Position numbers and translations under genes: made by a program. Under the pieces are notes generated by a model. The model was not told where the DNA came from, did not search any database, and saw only the letters and a list, made by a program, of their open reading frames with translations. From Sphingomonas kyeonggiensis (GTDB lineage Bacteria; Pseudomonadota; Alphaproteobacteria; Sphingomonadales; Sphingomonadaceae), in assembly GCF_030812785.1 (NCBI RefSeq), contig NZ_JAUSTJ010000002.1, forward strand, positions 1,612,001 through 1,676,000: 64,000 nucleotides of DNA, given 5' to 3'. Below are positions 1 through 9,022 of the stretch, in pieces. Within the stretch, counting starts at the first letter, position 1; each line of letters starts with the position of its first letter.

Positions 1-818
1 CCGACCGGATCGACGCCGCACTGATCGCCGCCGCGCCCGATCGCCTGCGCCTGATCGCCAATTACGGCGCCGGCGTCGGCCATATCGACCTCAAGGCGGC
101 CCGCGAGCGCGGCATCACCGTCACCAACACGCCCGGCGTGCTGACCGAGGACACCGCCGACATGGCGATGGCGCTGATCCTCGCGGTGCCGCGCCGGCTG
201 GTCGAGGGCGACGAGCTGGTCCGCGCCGGCGGCTGGACCGGCTGGGCGCCCACCTCGATGCGCGGCCACCGGATCGGCGGCAGGAAGCTCGGCATCCTCG
301 GCATGGGCCGGATCGGCCAGGCGGTGGCGATGCGCGCCCGCGCCTTCGGCCTGCAGATCCATTACCACAACCGCCACCGCCTGCCTCAGGTGCTCGAGGC
401 CCAGTTGGGCGCCACCTGGCACAGCGAGCTCGATTCGATGCTCGAGGCGGCGGACATCCTGACCATCCACACCCCGCACACCGGCTCCACCGGCGGACTG
501 ATCGATGCGCGCCGGCTCGACCTGCTCGGCCCCAAGGGCTGGCTGATCAACACCGCCCGCGGCGAGATCGTCGACAATGACGCGATGATCGCAGCGCTGT
601 CGGAGCGGCGCATCGCCGGCGCCGGGCTCGACGTCTATGTGAACGAGCCCGCGGTCGCTCCCCGCCTGCTCGGCCTCGAAAACGTGGTGCTCCTCCCGCA
701 CCTCGGATCGGCGACGTTCGAGGGTCGCGAGGACATGGGCGTCAAGGTAATCGCCAATATCCGCGCCTGGTCCGACGGCCACCGCCCGCCCGATCAGGTG
801 CTCGACGGCTGGCTGTAG
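1..818 (+). CDS. D-2-hydroxyacid dehydrogenase, 5'-truncated (glyoxylate/hydroxypyruvate reductase type)
   Basis: The gene enters from outside the window; the open frame begins at base 3 and about 271 residues are present. It should reduce a 2-oxoacid such as glyoxylate or hydroxypyruvate with NAD(P)H in the cytosol. Visible features are the Rossmann dinucleotide motif GILGMGRIG, the substrate/cofactor Arg in NTARGEIVD, the Glu in VYVNEP and the catalytic His in LPHLGSAT, all in the order expected of the family. The N-terminal substrate-binding half is cut by the window edge. The family is clear; the exact substrate cannot be read from the sequence. The next gene is a separate PilZ protein 157 bases away. 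Confidence 0.9.
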   Translation, partial: DRIDAALIAAAPDRLRLIANYGAGVGHIDLKAARERGITVTNTPGVLTEDTADMAMALILAVPRRLVEGDELVRAGGWTGWAPTSMRGHRIGGRKLGILGMGRIGQAVAMRARAFGLQIHYHNRHRLPQVLEAQLGATWHSELDSMLEAADILTIHTPHTGSTGGLIDARRLDLLGPKGWLINTARGEIVDNDAMIAALSERRIAGAGLDVYVNEPAVAPRLLGLENVVLLPHLGSATFEGREDMGVKVIANIRAWSDGHRPPDQVLDGWL

Positions 819-975
819 TTATCTGATAAATACTTGCGATTACTTAGCCGATAACTCCGATACGGAGCTTCTTCCGGCGCATTAACCAGAGTCCGCAAGC
901 GGTCGGTAAATGTAATTCTGCGTAATTCTACTTACGCGAAGCTGCCTGTCCGGGCGGCGCGTCGGGGGACATCCG

Positions 976-1407
976 ATGATACCGAGAGAATCGCGGCGGG
1001 AGGTCGTCATTCCCGCCCAGATGCGTAGCAAGGGAGGATGGAGTGACGTTACCATCCGCAACATCTCGCCCCACGGCATGATGCTGCTGGCGCCGTTCCC
1101 GCCCAGGCCGGGAACCTTTGTCGAGGTCCGCCGGGCCTCGCTGGCGCTGGTCGGCAAGGTCGTCTGGGTGAAGGGCAAGGCGCTCGGCATCAAGCTGATC
1201 GAACGGCTCAACTTCAACGCCCTGCTCCGGGCCGCGAACGAAGGGCCGGCGGTAACCCAGAACCGGACCGCCGCCAATGATGCAACGGTCCCGCCGGCCG
1301 GCACCAGCCCCGGCATCTTCCAGAGCTGGCTGCGCGCCGGCCTCAATCGCCTCCGCGGCCCGTCGCGCCGCGCTTCCGCACCGGCGGATCTGACCGAAGT
1401 CTCCTGA
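976..1407 (+). CDS. PilZ domain protein
   Basis: This 143-residue cytosolic protein is dominated by one PilZ domain (about residues 4-85), the small beta-barrel that binds cyclic di-GMP. The conserved signature is visible as an Arg-rich N-terminus (PRESRRE) followed by IRNISPHGMML, which corresponds to the family's (D/N)xSxxG element. The last 50 residues are low-complexity and basic. A purine-rich GGGGGA lies shortly before the ATG. No partner gene is adjacent, so its output (motility, polysaccharide or other) is unknown. The GGDEF-EAL protein elsewhere in this window could supply or remove its ligand, but that is inference only. Confidence 0.8.
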   Translation: MIPRESRREVVIPAQMRSKGGWSDVTIRNISPHGMMLLAPFPPRPGTFVEVRRASLALVGKVVWVKGKALGIKLIERLNFNALLRAANEGPAVTQNRTAANDATVPPAGTSPGIFQSWLRAGLNRLRGPSRRASAPADLTEVS

Positions 1408-1446
1408 CGACCCCCGAGATGCGGCCGAAGCCGCGCCGGAAACCCC

Positions 1447-2850
1447 TCAGTCGCCCGTCAGGATACGGTCCACCAGCTGCTTCACCGTCGGAACGAAGCC
1501 GTTCGAATAGAACGGGTCCCGCTTGAAGTTGTAGGCGGCATGCCCCGCGAACATCAGATTGTGGTCGGTCGGGCCGCCATGCGCGATGTCCTGCAGCGTC
1601 TTCTGGATGCAGAAGCTGCGCGGATCGGCCAGCCGGCCGGTCGAGTTGGTCTCGGTATCCGCCCAGGACGAGAAGGCGCACTGGCTGAGGCAGCCCATGC
1701 AGTCCTTCTGGTCGGTGCGGATGATCTGCTGCTCCTCCGACGTCACGAACACCAACGTGTTGTCCGGGGTCTTGAGCGCCGAGGTGAAGCCCTCGCCGAA
1801 CCACTGGCGCGCACGCAGCAGGTCGTTGCGGGTCACCCAGAAATTCTTGCCCTTCACGCCCACGTCGAGCTGGAAGGTATGGTCGCCCGCCTCTTCCGTC
1901 GAATAGGGGATCTGGCGCTCGCTGCGCGCTTCCAGGCTGCGCAGGAACGGGTTGCGCACCGCCGAGGAGTAGAAGCCGGTCGGCGAGAAGCGGTGCAGCA
2001 GCACCTCGCCTTCCTCGATCTCCATCAGCTTGGCCTTCCACTCGGCCGGGATCGGGCTCTCCTGGGTGAGCAGCGGGCGGGTGCCGAACTGGAAGGCGAT
2101 CGCACCCAGCTCGGGATTGTCGATCCAGTTGCTCCAGTCGCGCAGATACCAGACGCCGCCGGCCATAACGATCGGCACGCTGTCCGAGATGCCGCCTTCG
2201 CGCATCACCGCGCGCAGTTCCTTGACGCGCGGATAGGGGTCCTGCGGCTTCAGTGGGTCCTCGGCGTTCGACAGGCCGTTATGGCCGCCGGCGAGCCAGG
2301 GATCTTCGTAGACCACCGCGGCCAGCCACTCGCTCGCCTTGGAATAGGCGCGCTTCCACAGCGCCCGGAAGGCGCGGCCCGAGCTGACGATCGGCAGGTA
2401 GTTGACGTTGTACGACGCCGCGATCTCGCTGAGCTTGTAGGGCATGCCCGCGCCGCAGGTGACGCCCGCAACCATGCCGCGGGTGCGCTCGAGCACGCCG
2501 TGCAGCACGCGCTGCGCGCCACCCATCTCCCACAGCACGTTGATGTTGATCGCGCCCTTGCCGCCGGCGATCTCGAAGGCCTTCTTGACCTGCTGGACGG
2601 CGCCTTCGATCGCATAGGCGATCAGCTCTTCATGGCGCTCGCGGCGCGTGAGTGCGTTGTAGATCTGCGGGATGATCTTGCCCTCGGCATCATAGCTGTC
2701 GGCATTGACCGCCGAGACCGTGCCGATGCCGCCCGCAGCGGCCCAGGCGCCTGCGCTGGCGTGGTTGGTGGCAGCCACACCCTTGCCCCCCTCGACGATC
2801 GGCCAGACCTCGCGGCCGTTGTACTGGATGGGCGACAGACCCTTGAACAC
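1447..2850 (-). CDS. NAD(P)H-dependent flavin oxidoreductase, nitronate monooxygenase (2-nitropropane dioxygenase) type
   Basis: A 467-residue TIM-barrel flavoprotein of the nitronate monooxygenase/enoyl-reductase-like family. Family marks include the GVTCGAGMPYKLSE segment, VMAGGVWYL and the FMN phosphate region IAFQFGTRPLL. The C-terminal half carries a Cys cluster (DCMGCLSQC) that is not part of the minimal nitronate monooxygenase fold, so a metal or redox role is possible. I chose the GTG at 2850 because it has a GGAGG four bases upstream; the longer ATG frame would overlap the upstream glycosyltransferase by 50 bases. It is tandem with that glycosyltransferase. The substrate is not determined. 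Confidence 0.8.
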   Translation of the reverse strand: MFKGLSPIQYNGREVWPIVEGGKGVAATNHASAGAWAAAGGIGTVSAVNADSYDAEGKIIPQIYNALTRRERHEELIAYAIEGAVQQVKKAFEIAGGKGAININVLWEMGGAQRVLHGVLERTRGMVAGVTCGAGMPYKLSEIAASYNVNYLPIVSSGRAFRALWKRAYSKASEWLAAVVYEDPWLAGGHNGLSNAEDPLKPQDPYPRVKELRAVMREGGISDSVPIVMAGGVWYLRDWSNWIDNPELGAIAFQFGTRPLLTQESPIPAEWKAKLMEIEEGEVLLHRFSPTGFYSSAVRNPFLRSLEARSERQIPYSTEEAGDHTFQLDVGVKGKNFWVTRNDLLRARQWFGEGFTSALKTPDNTLVFVTSEEQQIIRTDQKDCMGCLSQCAFSSWADTETNSTGRLADPRSFCIQKTLQDIAHGGPTDHNLMFAGHAAYNFKRDPFYSNGFVPTVKQLVDRILTGD

Positions 2851-2914
2851 ATAACCTCCAATAAAAATTCGGGCGACGCTAGACGGATTGGACGCCACAA
2901 GCGAGCAACATTCG

Positions 2915-4048
2915 TTATTGCAGTGCGTCAGGCCGTCCCATTGCGGCGCCGTAGAGCCGCGCATAGGCGGCGATCATCTCACCCTCGTCGAACAACGCAC
3001 GGACGCGCGCGCGGTTCTCCTCGCCCACCAGCGCGCGCTCCTCGGGATGCTTGGCGAACATGCCGAGATAGTCGCGCAGCAGCAGCTCGGTGCGCTCGGG
3101 CGGCAGGAAATGTGTGTTGCGCTCGCCGACCATCTTCGGGATGTCGCCCACCCGGGGCGCGACCACCGGCAGGCCCGCGGCCATCGCCTCCAGCACCGAG
3201 AGCGGCGCCTGCTCGCTCTTCGACGAGAGCGCGAACACGTCGAACAGGCCCATGTAGCGGTGCGGCTCGCGCAGGAATCCGGGCAGGATCACATCGTCCT
3301 CGATCGCCATCGCCTCGGCGGCGTCGAGGATGGTCTGGCGCTCCGGCCCCTCGCCGACGATCACCAGCTTGAAGCGCGTGTTGAGCCCCGCCGCGGCGCG
3401 GACCAGCATCGGCAGGTCCTTGACCGGCCTGAGGCCCGCCACGCAGCCGATCACCAGGGTGCCCGGCTTTTTCTTCTTGAGCTCGGGGATCAGCTCGATG
3501 TCGGGCTTGCCGGCATAGAGCTTGGTCGGAATGCCATTGGCGATGCGGAACAGCCGATCAACGGGCTGACGCCACTGCCTGAGCGCGATCCGTTCGAGCA
3601 CGTCGGAAGGCACGACCAGCGCATTTGCAGCCGGCAAGGCGAGCCGGCGGTACATGTTGCGCACCGGATTGAGCTTCTCCGCCTCGTCCTGGTTGAACCC
3701 ATCCTCGTGGTGAATGACGGGCGGCAGGCCCTTGCCGAACACCCGCGCCGCCATCACCCCGTCGATCGCGCCCCAATTATAGGTCAGCACCAGGTCGAAC
3801 CGGCGCATGTAGCGCGCGATCGCCTCGTAGCGCTTGACCGAAGGCTTGCCCGAGAGCGGCGGCGGGTCCTGGGCGATTTCGTACTTGATCCCCTTGGCGA
3901 TCATCGCCCGCGCCTCGAGCTGGTCGGGCATCGCCGAGACGATCGTGTGCCGCGCCTTGTCGCCGAACGCGTTCATCAACCGCACGGCACGCGCTTCCTT
4001 GCCGCCGAGGTTGAAGGTCGAATGGAGGTGAAGGATGTGGACAGGCAT
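2915..4048 (-). CDS. GT4-family glycosyltransferase
   Basis: A 377-residue GT-B fold glycosyltransferase. The N-terminal half opens with HILHLHSTFNLGGKE, the glycine-rich acceptor loop typical of GT4 enzymes. The C-terminal half contains the nucleotide-sugar EX7E region (SEQAPLSVLEAMAAGLPVV) and the retaining-enzyme pattern GVGDIP-like (APRVGDIPKMVG). It should transfer a sugar from a nucleotide donor to a lipid- or polysaccharide-linked acceptor at the cytosolic face of the membrane. No other cell-surface polysaccharide gene is adjacent, so the product is unknown. No clear ribosome binding site precedes the ATG. The flavoprotein gene follows after 64 bases. Confidence 0.87.
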   Translation of the reverse strand: MPVHILHLHSTFNLGGKEARAVRLMNAFGDKARHTIVSAMPDQLEARAMIAKGIKYEIAQDPPPLSGKPSVKRYEAIARYMRRFDLVLTYNWGAIDGVMAARVFGKGLPPVIHHEDGFNQDEAEKLNPVRNMYRRLALPAANALVVPSDVLERIALRQWRQPVDRLFRIANGIPTKLYAGKPDIELIPELKKKKPGTLVIGCVAGLRPVKDLPMLVRAAAGLNTRFKLVIVGEGPERQTILDAAEAMAIEDDVILPGFLREPHRYMGLFDVFALSSKSEQAPLSVLEAMAAGLPVVAPRVGDIPKMVGERNTHFLPPERTELLLRDYLGMFAKHPEERALVGEENRARVRALFDEGEMIAAYARLYGAAMGRPDALQ

Positions 4049-4138
4049 TGTTGGAAGGGGTGCTTAGCGTCCAAAATGCAATCCGTCATCCCGGCGCGGC
4101 GCACAGGGTGACGCTTCGTCGTCACCCAACCCGGTCGC

Positions 4139-4834
4139 TCAGCGCTGCGGGCCGAACTGCGCCTCATAGCGCCGCAGGCATTCCGCCAGGGAGCGCTCGG
4201 CGACCGGCCTGAACTGCGCCCCCGTGGTCGCCAGCCCCGCGGCGCGATCGAGCCGGAACATCCGGAAATCTTCCCGCGCTTCGCACCACGCCACCAGCGT
4301 CCAGACCTTACCCCAGAACCACAGGCCCAGCGGATGAACGCGGCGCTGCGTCGCGGCACCCTGCCGGTCCTCGTAGGAAAAGTGCAGGATATCGCGCGCT
4401 TCGATGGCCTTCTCCACCAGGTCGATCCGCGCGCGCCCCTCGTCGGTCAATTCCATCGGCGGTGCGAAGACATGGGTCTGCGCGACCCGTTGCTGCTCGG
4501 TCGGCGGCAGCACGAGTTCGATCTTCACCAGCGCTTCGGCAGCGGCGCGCGCCATGCTTATGCCGCCCCAGGATCGCACCATGCGCACGCCCGCGACGAG
4601 AGCGACGATCTCGTCGCGGGTGAACATTAGCGGCGGCAGGTCATAGCCGCTGCGCATCACATAGCCGACGCCGGCCTCGCCATCGATGGGCACGCCGGTG
4701 GATTGCAGGTCGGCGACGTCGCGATAGATGGTGCGCTCGGACACTTCGAGCCGCTCCGCCAGCATCGCCGCGGTGACGAGGCGACCGCCCCGCAGATACT
4801 GCACTATCTGGAAAAGGCGGTCGGCCCTGCGCAT
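4139..4834 (-). CDS. HTH/WYL-domain transcriptional regulator (YafY family)
   Basis: A 231-residue regulator with an N-terminal DeoR-type winged helix (about residues 1-60, with the recognition segment VSERTIYRDVADL) and a C-terminal WYL domain (about 135-210, with GKVWTLVAWCEAR). WYL domains bind ligands or nucleic acid. The start is fixed by TGATG coupling: the ATG shares one base with the stop codon of the VOC-protein gene, so both are translated from one message. In this common VOC-YafY pairing the regulator probably controls the coupled enzyme gene; that is inference from context. A longer upstream frame exists but lies inside the VOC gene. Confidence 0.88.
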   Translation of the reverse strand: MRRADRLFQIVQYLRGGRLVTAAMLAERLEVSERTIYRDVADLQSTGVPIDGEAGVGYVMRSGYDLPPLMFTRDEIVALVAGVRMVRSWGGISMARAAAEALVKIELVLPPTEQQRVAQTHVFAPPMELTDEGRARIDLVEKAIEARDILHFSYEDRQGAATQRRVHPLGLWFWGKVWTLVAWCEAREDFRMFRLDRAAGLATTGAQFRPVAERSLAECLRRYEAQFGPQR

Positions 4835-5211
4835 CAGCTCTTGTACTTGAACAGGCCCAGGCTGTTGCCCTCGGTGTCCCTGGCATAGAAGAACGATCCG
4901 ACCGGAATGTCGATCACCTCCGACACGACTTCCCCGCCGCCCTTCCGGACACGCTCCATCGCGTCGGCCAGGGTATCGTCCACGGCGAAATGGGCGGTCA
5001 TGCCGTTGCCGTCCTTCGCAGGCTGGCCGGGATAGACGTGCCCCGCAGCATGCCCGCTCTCGGCGTGCGGGAACATCCACATCGGATTGGGACCGCCATC
5101 GACCTTGGCAAGCGGGCCTTGCAGCAAGGTCTCGTAGAACCGGCAGGCGCGCTCGGGATCGGCGGCCGGAATCTCGGTGAAGACGATATGGGCTTGGGTC
5201 GCTTCAGGCAT
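4834..5211 (-). CDS. VOC-superfamily (glyoxalase/bleomycin-resistance type) protein
   Basis: A 125-residue protein with the paired beta-alpha-beta-beta-beta modules of the vicinal oxygen chelate fold. It opens with HIVFTEIPAADPERACRFYE and ends with SFFYARDTEGNSLGLF, where the Glu near the C-terminus is a usual metal ligand position. Such proteins are metal-dependent lyases, dioxygenases or drug-binding proteins, and no substrate can be named here. The ATG at 5211 was chosen over one 27 bases upstream because an AAGGAACG sequence precedes it. Its stop overlaps the start of the WYL regulator, making a two-gene operon. Confidence 0.83.
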   Translation of the reverse strand: MPEATQAHIVFTEIPAADPERACRFYETLLQGPLAKVDGGPNPMWMFPHAESGHAAGHVYPGQPAKDGNGMTAHFAVDDTLADAMERVRKGGGEVVSEVIDIPVGSFFYARDTEGNSLGLFKYKS

Positions 5212-5284
5212 CTGCTCGTTCCTTTTCGCGTTGAACAAGCATCTTCTGCCATACCCCTACTGACAGCATGTCGTCAGGAGCGTG

Positions 5285-6154
5285 TTATCCTGCCACCCTC
5301 ACCAGCAGCCGCTCGATCCCCGCCACCGCCTCGGGTTCCTCCAGCGTCGGCGCATGGCCGATGCCGGGCACGGTGACCAGCTCGGCGCCCGGCACCCGCG
5401 TCACCATCTTGGCAGCAGTCTCCTCGCTCAGGATATCGGAGCGCTCGCCACGCACGATCAGCAGCGGCCGGCCGTTCATCGCGTCGATCGTCGGCCACAT
5501 GTCCGGCCCGGCCTCGTTGCCCGGCACGCGGAACGGCTCGGCGATCTTCATGTCATAGTCGAGGACGATGCGCCCCGAGCTGTTCACCCGGTAGAGCCGC
5601 TTGGCCATGCGCAGCCAGTCCTCGATCGCATAATTGGGATAGACATCGGCATTGCCGCTCGCCAGCGCCCGCGCCGCATGCATCCAGGTCGGGTACCACA
5701 CCCCCTTGCCGACATAGGTGCGGATCCGGGCGAGTCCCGCCGGATTGATCTCGGGCCCGACATCGTTGAGCACCACGCCGGCCAGCTTGTCGCGCTCCGT
5801 GGCGGCGAGCAGCATCGTCACCAGTCCGCCCAGCGAGGTGCCGACCGCGACGAACCTGTCGACCTTCAGCTCCTCGAGCAACGCCTCGACATCCTGGAAA
5901 TAGGTGAGCGGCACATAGGACATCGGGTCCTTGGCATAGCCGCTCTCGCCGCGCCCGCGGAACTCGACACAGAGCACGCGCCACTGCCCCGCCAGCCGCT
6001 CGGCCAGCGCCTCGTAATCGCGCGCATTGCGCGTCAGCCCCGGGAAGCACAGCACCGGCGGCTTGTCCGCCGGGCCTGCATATTCGCGATAGTGGAGACG
6101 AATCCCGTCCCGCGACCACCAGAAACCGTCGGAATAGTTGCGTCGCTCGGCCAT
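5285..6154 (-). CDS. alpha/beta hydrolase
   Basis: A 289-residue alpha/beta-hydrolase-fold enzyme. The nucleophile elbow is GTSLGG (Ser nucleophile), an acid lies in the RGERSDILS region, and the catalytic His is in GIGHAPTLEEPEA, so the triad looks complete. The oxyanion region is preceded by PPVLCFPGLTRNARDY. Such enzymes hydrolyse esters, amides or epoxides; the substrate is unknown. The frame continues upstream of the chosen ATG, but that part runs antisense to selO. The ATG lies only 18 bases from the divergent selO start, so the two promoters must overlap the opposite coding regions. Confidence 0.83.
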   Translation of the reverse strand: MAERRNYSDGFWWSRDGIRLHYREYAGPADKPPVLCFPGLTRNARDYEALAERLAGQWRVLCVEFRGRGESGYAKDPMSYVPLTYFQDVEALLEELKVDRFVAVGTSLGGLVTMLLAATERDKLAGVVLNDVGPEINPAGLARIRTYVGKGVWYPTWMHAARALASGNADVYPNYAIEDWLRMAKRLYRVNSSGRIVLDYDMKIAEPFRVPGNEAGPDMWPTIDAMNGRPLLIVRGERSDILSEETAAKMVTRVPGAELVTVPGIGHAPTLEEPEAVAGIERLLVRVAG

Positions 6155-6172
6155 TGTTCCCCATATCGCCGC

Positions 6173-7522
6173 ATGGACTTCACTCCGCAACAGGCGATCC
6201 TCGAACTCGGCGATCGCTTCTACGATCCGGTCGCCGCCGCGCGCTTCCCGCAGACGATCCTGCGATTCCGTAACGACCGCGCCGCAGCGGAGGTCGGGCT
6301 GGACGGACTGACCGACGAGCAATGGATCGCCCATTTCGGGCGGTTCGCGCCGCTCGCGGGTTCGCTACCGACCCCACTGGCGCTGCGCTATCACGGCCAC
6401 CAGTTCCGCGTGTACAATCCCGAGATCGGCGACGGCCGGGGTTTCCTGTTCGCGCAGATGACCGACTCGCGCGGCCGGCTGATGGACCTCGGCACCAAGG
6501 GCTCGGGCCAGACGCCGTACAGCCGCTTCGGCGACGGCCGCCTCACGCTCAAGGGCGGCGTCCGCGAGATCCTCGCCACCGAGATGCTCGAGGCGCTGAA
6601 CGTGCCCACCTCGCGCACCTTCTCGCTGATCGAGACCGGCGAGGAGCTGCACCGCGGCGACGAACCATCGCCCACCCGTTCCTCGGTGCTGGTCCGCCTC
6701 AACCACGGCCATATCCGCATCGGCACCTTCCAGCGCCTCGCCCATTTCCAGGAAGCCGAGGCGATGGAGCGCCTCGTCGCCTATGTGCTGCGCCATTATT
6801 ATGGCGAGGAACCCGGCGAGGACGGCCCCGCCCGCCTGCTCGCCCATGTCTGCACCCGCACCGCGACCCTGGCCGCGCGCTTCATGGCGGCCGGATTCGT
6901 CCACGGCGTGCTCAACAGCGACAATATCAACGTCACCGGCGAGAGCTTCGATTACGGCCCCTGGCGCTTCGCCCCCTTCTGGGAGCCGGGCTTCACCGCC
7001 GCCTATTTCGACCATGCCGGCCTCTACGCCTTCGGCCGCCAGCCCGAGGCGATCTATTGGGACGCGATGCAGCTCGCCATCTCGCTGCGCCTGATCGCCG
7101 ACGAGGAAGCGCTGATCGAAGCGATGGAGGCCTTCCCCGAAGTCTATCAGCGCGAAGTCACCAGCGCCCTGCTCTGGCGGCTCGGCGTCACCCCGCGCGG
7201 CACTGAGGCAGACGGAATCCTGACGAGGGTGCTGGAAAAGGCCCTTGCCGAGACGCTGACCCCGCTCGACGAATTCTTCTTCGACGCGTTCGGCGGTGAC
7301 CTTCCTGCCCATTTTGGCGAAGCGTTCGATGATCTGCGCGGACAGCTGGAATTCTACCAGCCGCGCAAGAGGCGCGATCACGCCTATTGGTCGGGCGCCC
7401 CCTGTTCGATGCTGATCGACGAGGTGGAGACGATCTGGGCCGCGATCGCCGAATCGGACGATTGGGGACCGCTCCATGCCAAGGTCGCCGCGATCCGGCA
7501 TATGGCAGAGGCACTGGCCTAG
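6173..7522 (+). CDS. selO: SelO/YdiU-family protein adenylyltransferase
   Basis: A 449-residue pseudokinase-fold enzyme that transfers AMP from ATP to Ser, Thr or Tyr of target proteins (established for E. coli SelO). The inverted-nucleotide ATP site is recognisable as DLGTKGSGQTPYSRFGDGR, followed by GGVREILATEMLEAL and the metal-binding HGVLNSDNINV and DYGPW motifs. The protein ends at HMAEALA and lacks the usual C-terminal tail with a conserved cysteine (selenocysteine in animal homologues), so disulfide control known for the family is probably absent. The start was chosen by homology; the frame is open upstream but overlaps the divergent hydrolase. Confidence 0.93.
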   Translation: MDFTPQQAILELGDRFYDPVAAARFPQTILRFRNDRAAAEVGLDGLTDEQWIAHFGRFAPLAGSLPTPLALRYHGHQFRVYNPEIGDGRGFLFAQMTDSRGRLMDLGTKGSGQTPYSRFGDGRLTLKGGVREILATEMLEALNVPTSRTFSLIETGEELHRGDEPSPTRSSVLVRLNHGHIRIGTFQRLAHFQEAEAMERLVAYVLRHYYGEEPGEDGPARLLAHVCTRTATLAARFMAAGFVHGVLNSDNINVTGESFDYGPWRFAPFWEPGFTAAYFDHAGLYAFGRQPEAIYWDAMQLAISLRLIADEEALIEAMEAFPEVYQREVTSALLWRLGVTPRGTEADGILTRVLEKALAETLTPLDEFFFDAFGGDLPAHFGEAFDDLRGQLEFYQPRKRRDHAYWSGAPCSMLIDEVETIWAAIAESDDWGPLHAKVAAIRHMAEALA

Positions 7523-7582
7523 CAGCCGAAATTCGTGCAAAGCACGGCAACCTTCCCGAAAGACCAATTCCCCCCGACATCG

Positions 7583-8998
7583 ATGCCCGGCACGGAAATC
7601 ATCTCGACCGAACCCGCCACCGGCGCGGTTCTCTGGCGCCAGACTAGCGGAGACGCCGACAAGGAAGTCGCCCTCGCCCGCGCCAGCTGGGCCGCCTGGG
7701 CCGCCCATCCGCTCGCCTATCGGATCGAGGCGCTGCGCCGCTTCGCCAATGTCGTGCGGCAAAAGGCGGATGCCTTCACCGACCTGCTCGCCCGCGAGAC
7801 CGGCAAGCCGCTCTGGGAAGCGCGCACCGAAGTCGAGACGGTGATCGCCAAGGTCGACATCTCGATCACCGCCTTTTCCGAGCGCACTGGCCAGCGCCGC
7901 ATCGACGCGCCGATGAACACGCGCCTGGCGCTGCGCCACAAGCCGCACGGCGTGCTCGCGGTGCTCGGCCCCTACAACTTCCCGGTCCACCTGCCCAACG
8001 GCCACATCGTCCCCGCCTTGCTCGCCGGCAATGCGGTGGTGTTCAAGCCGTCGGAGAAGACCCCCGCCTCGGGTGCCTTCCTGGTCGATTGTTTCCACGC
8101 CGCCGGCATTCCCGAGGGCTGTGTCCGCCTGCTGATCGGCGGGCCGGACGAGGGCAAGGCGCTTGCCGCGCATCCGGACATCGACGGCCTGCTGTTCACC
8201 GGCTCGGCCAATACCGGCATCGCGCTCAACCGCCAGTTCGCCACCAGGCCCGAGAAGATCCTCGCGCTGGAGATGGGCGGCAACAACCCGATCGTGGTGT
8301 GGGACACGCCCGATCTCTATTCGGCCGCCGTCCTCATCGTGCAGTCGGCCTTCACCACCGCCGGCCAGCGCTGCACTGCCGCGCGCCGCCTGATCGTCGA
8401 CGAGAAGCTCTACGAGCCGCTGATGGCCGAGCTCAACAAGCTGGTCGGCCGGCTGATCATCGGCGAGCCGCATGCCGATCCCGCCCCGTTCATGGGCCCG
8501 GTGATCGACAATGACTCGGCCGACATGCTCACCGAGAGCTTCCTCGCGCTGCTCACCATGGGCGGCCGCCCGATCCGTCACATGGAGCGCCCGATCGAGG
8601 GCCGCCCCTTCCTTACCCCGGGCATCATCGACATGACCGGCGCGAACGAGAAGGTCGATGTCGAGCTGTTCGGCCCGATCCTCCAGGTCTATCGGGTGAA
8701 CAGCTTCGAGGAGGCGATCGTCGAGGCGAACGACACGCGCTACGGCCTGTCGGCCAGCCTGGTCTCGCAGAACCCCAAGCTCTACGACCAGTTCTGGGCG
8801 AACATCCGCGCCGGCATCGTCAACTGGAACCGCCCGACCAATGGCGCGTCCTCGGCGGCGCCCTTCGGCGGCGTGGGCTGGTCGGGCAACCACCGGCCGA
8901 GCGCCTATTACGCCGCGGACTATTGCGCCTATCCGGTGGTCTCGTCGGAAAGCGAATCCTCCCGCGCTTCGATGGGCGTCGGCTTGCGCGACGCCTGA
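7583..8998 (+). CDS. astD: succinylglutamate-semialdehyde dehydrogenase
   Basis: A 471-residue NAD-dependent aldehyde dehydrogenase closest to AstD, which oxidises N-succinylglutamate semialdehyde in the arginine succinyltransferase pathway. Visible are the catalytic Cys in TTAGQRCTAARR, the general-base Glu in LALEMGGNNP, the cofactor-loop FTGSANTG and the PYNFPVHLPNGHI stretch typical of AstD. The ATG at 7583 places the mature N-terminus (MPGTEIISTEPATG) level with the family; an in-frame GTG at 7535 gives 16 more residues and cannot be excluded, since neither has a good ribosome binding site. None of astA, astB, astC or astE is adjacent, which is unusual. Confidence 0.88.
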   Translation: MPGTEIISTEPATGAVLWRQTSGDADKEVALARASWAAWAAHPLAYRIEALRRFANVVRQKADAFTDLLARETGKPLWEARTEVETVIAKVDISITAFSERTGQRRIDAPMNTRLALRHKPHGVLAVLGPYNFPVHLPNGHIVPALLAGNAVVFKPSEKTPASGAFLVDCFHAAGIPEGCVRLLIGGPDEGKALAAHPDIDGLLFTGSANTGIALNRQFATRPEKILALEMGGNNPIVVWDTPDLYSAAVLIVQSAFTTAGQRCTAARRLIVDEKLYEPLMAELNKLVGRLIIGEPHADPAPFMGPVIDNDSADMLTESFLALLTMGGRPIRHMERPIEGRPFLTPGIIDMTGANEKVDVELFGPILQVYRVNSFEEAIVEANDTRYGLSASLVSQNPKLYDQFWANIRAGIVNWNRPTNGASSAAPFGGVGWSGNHRPSAYYAADYCAYPVVSSESESSRASMGVGLRDA

Positions 8999-9022
8999 GC
9001 CAGCGGGGCCACGGTCGAACCC

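Noticed and set aside
5282..6172. Upstream extension of the selO frame
   Set aside because: It is antisense to the alpha/beta hydrolase and unrelated to SelO; the ATG at 6173 starts the family domain.
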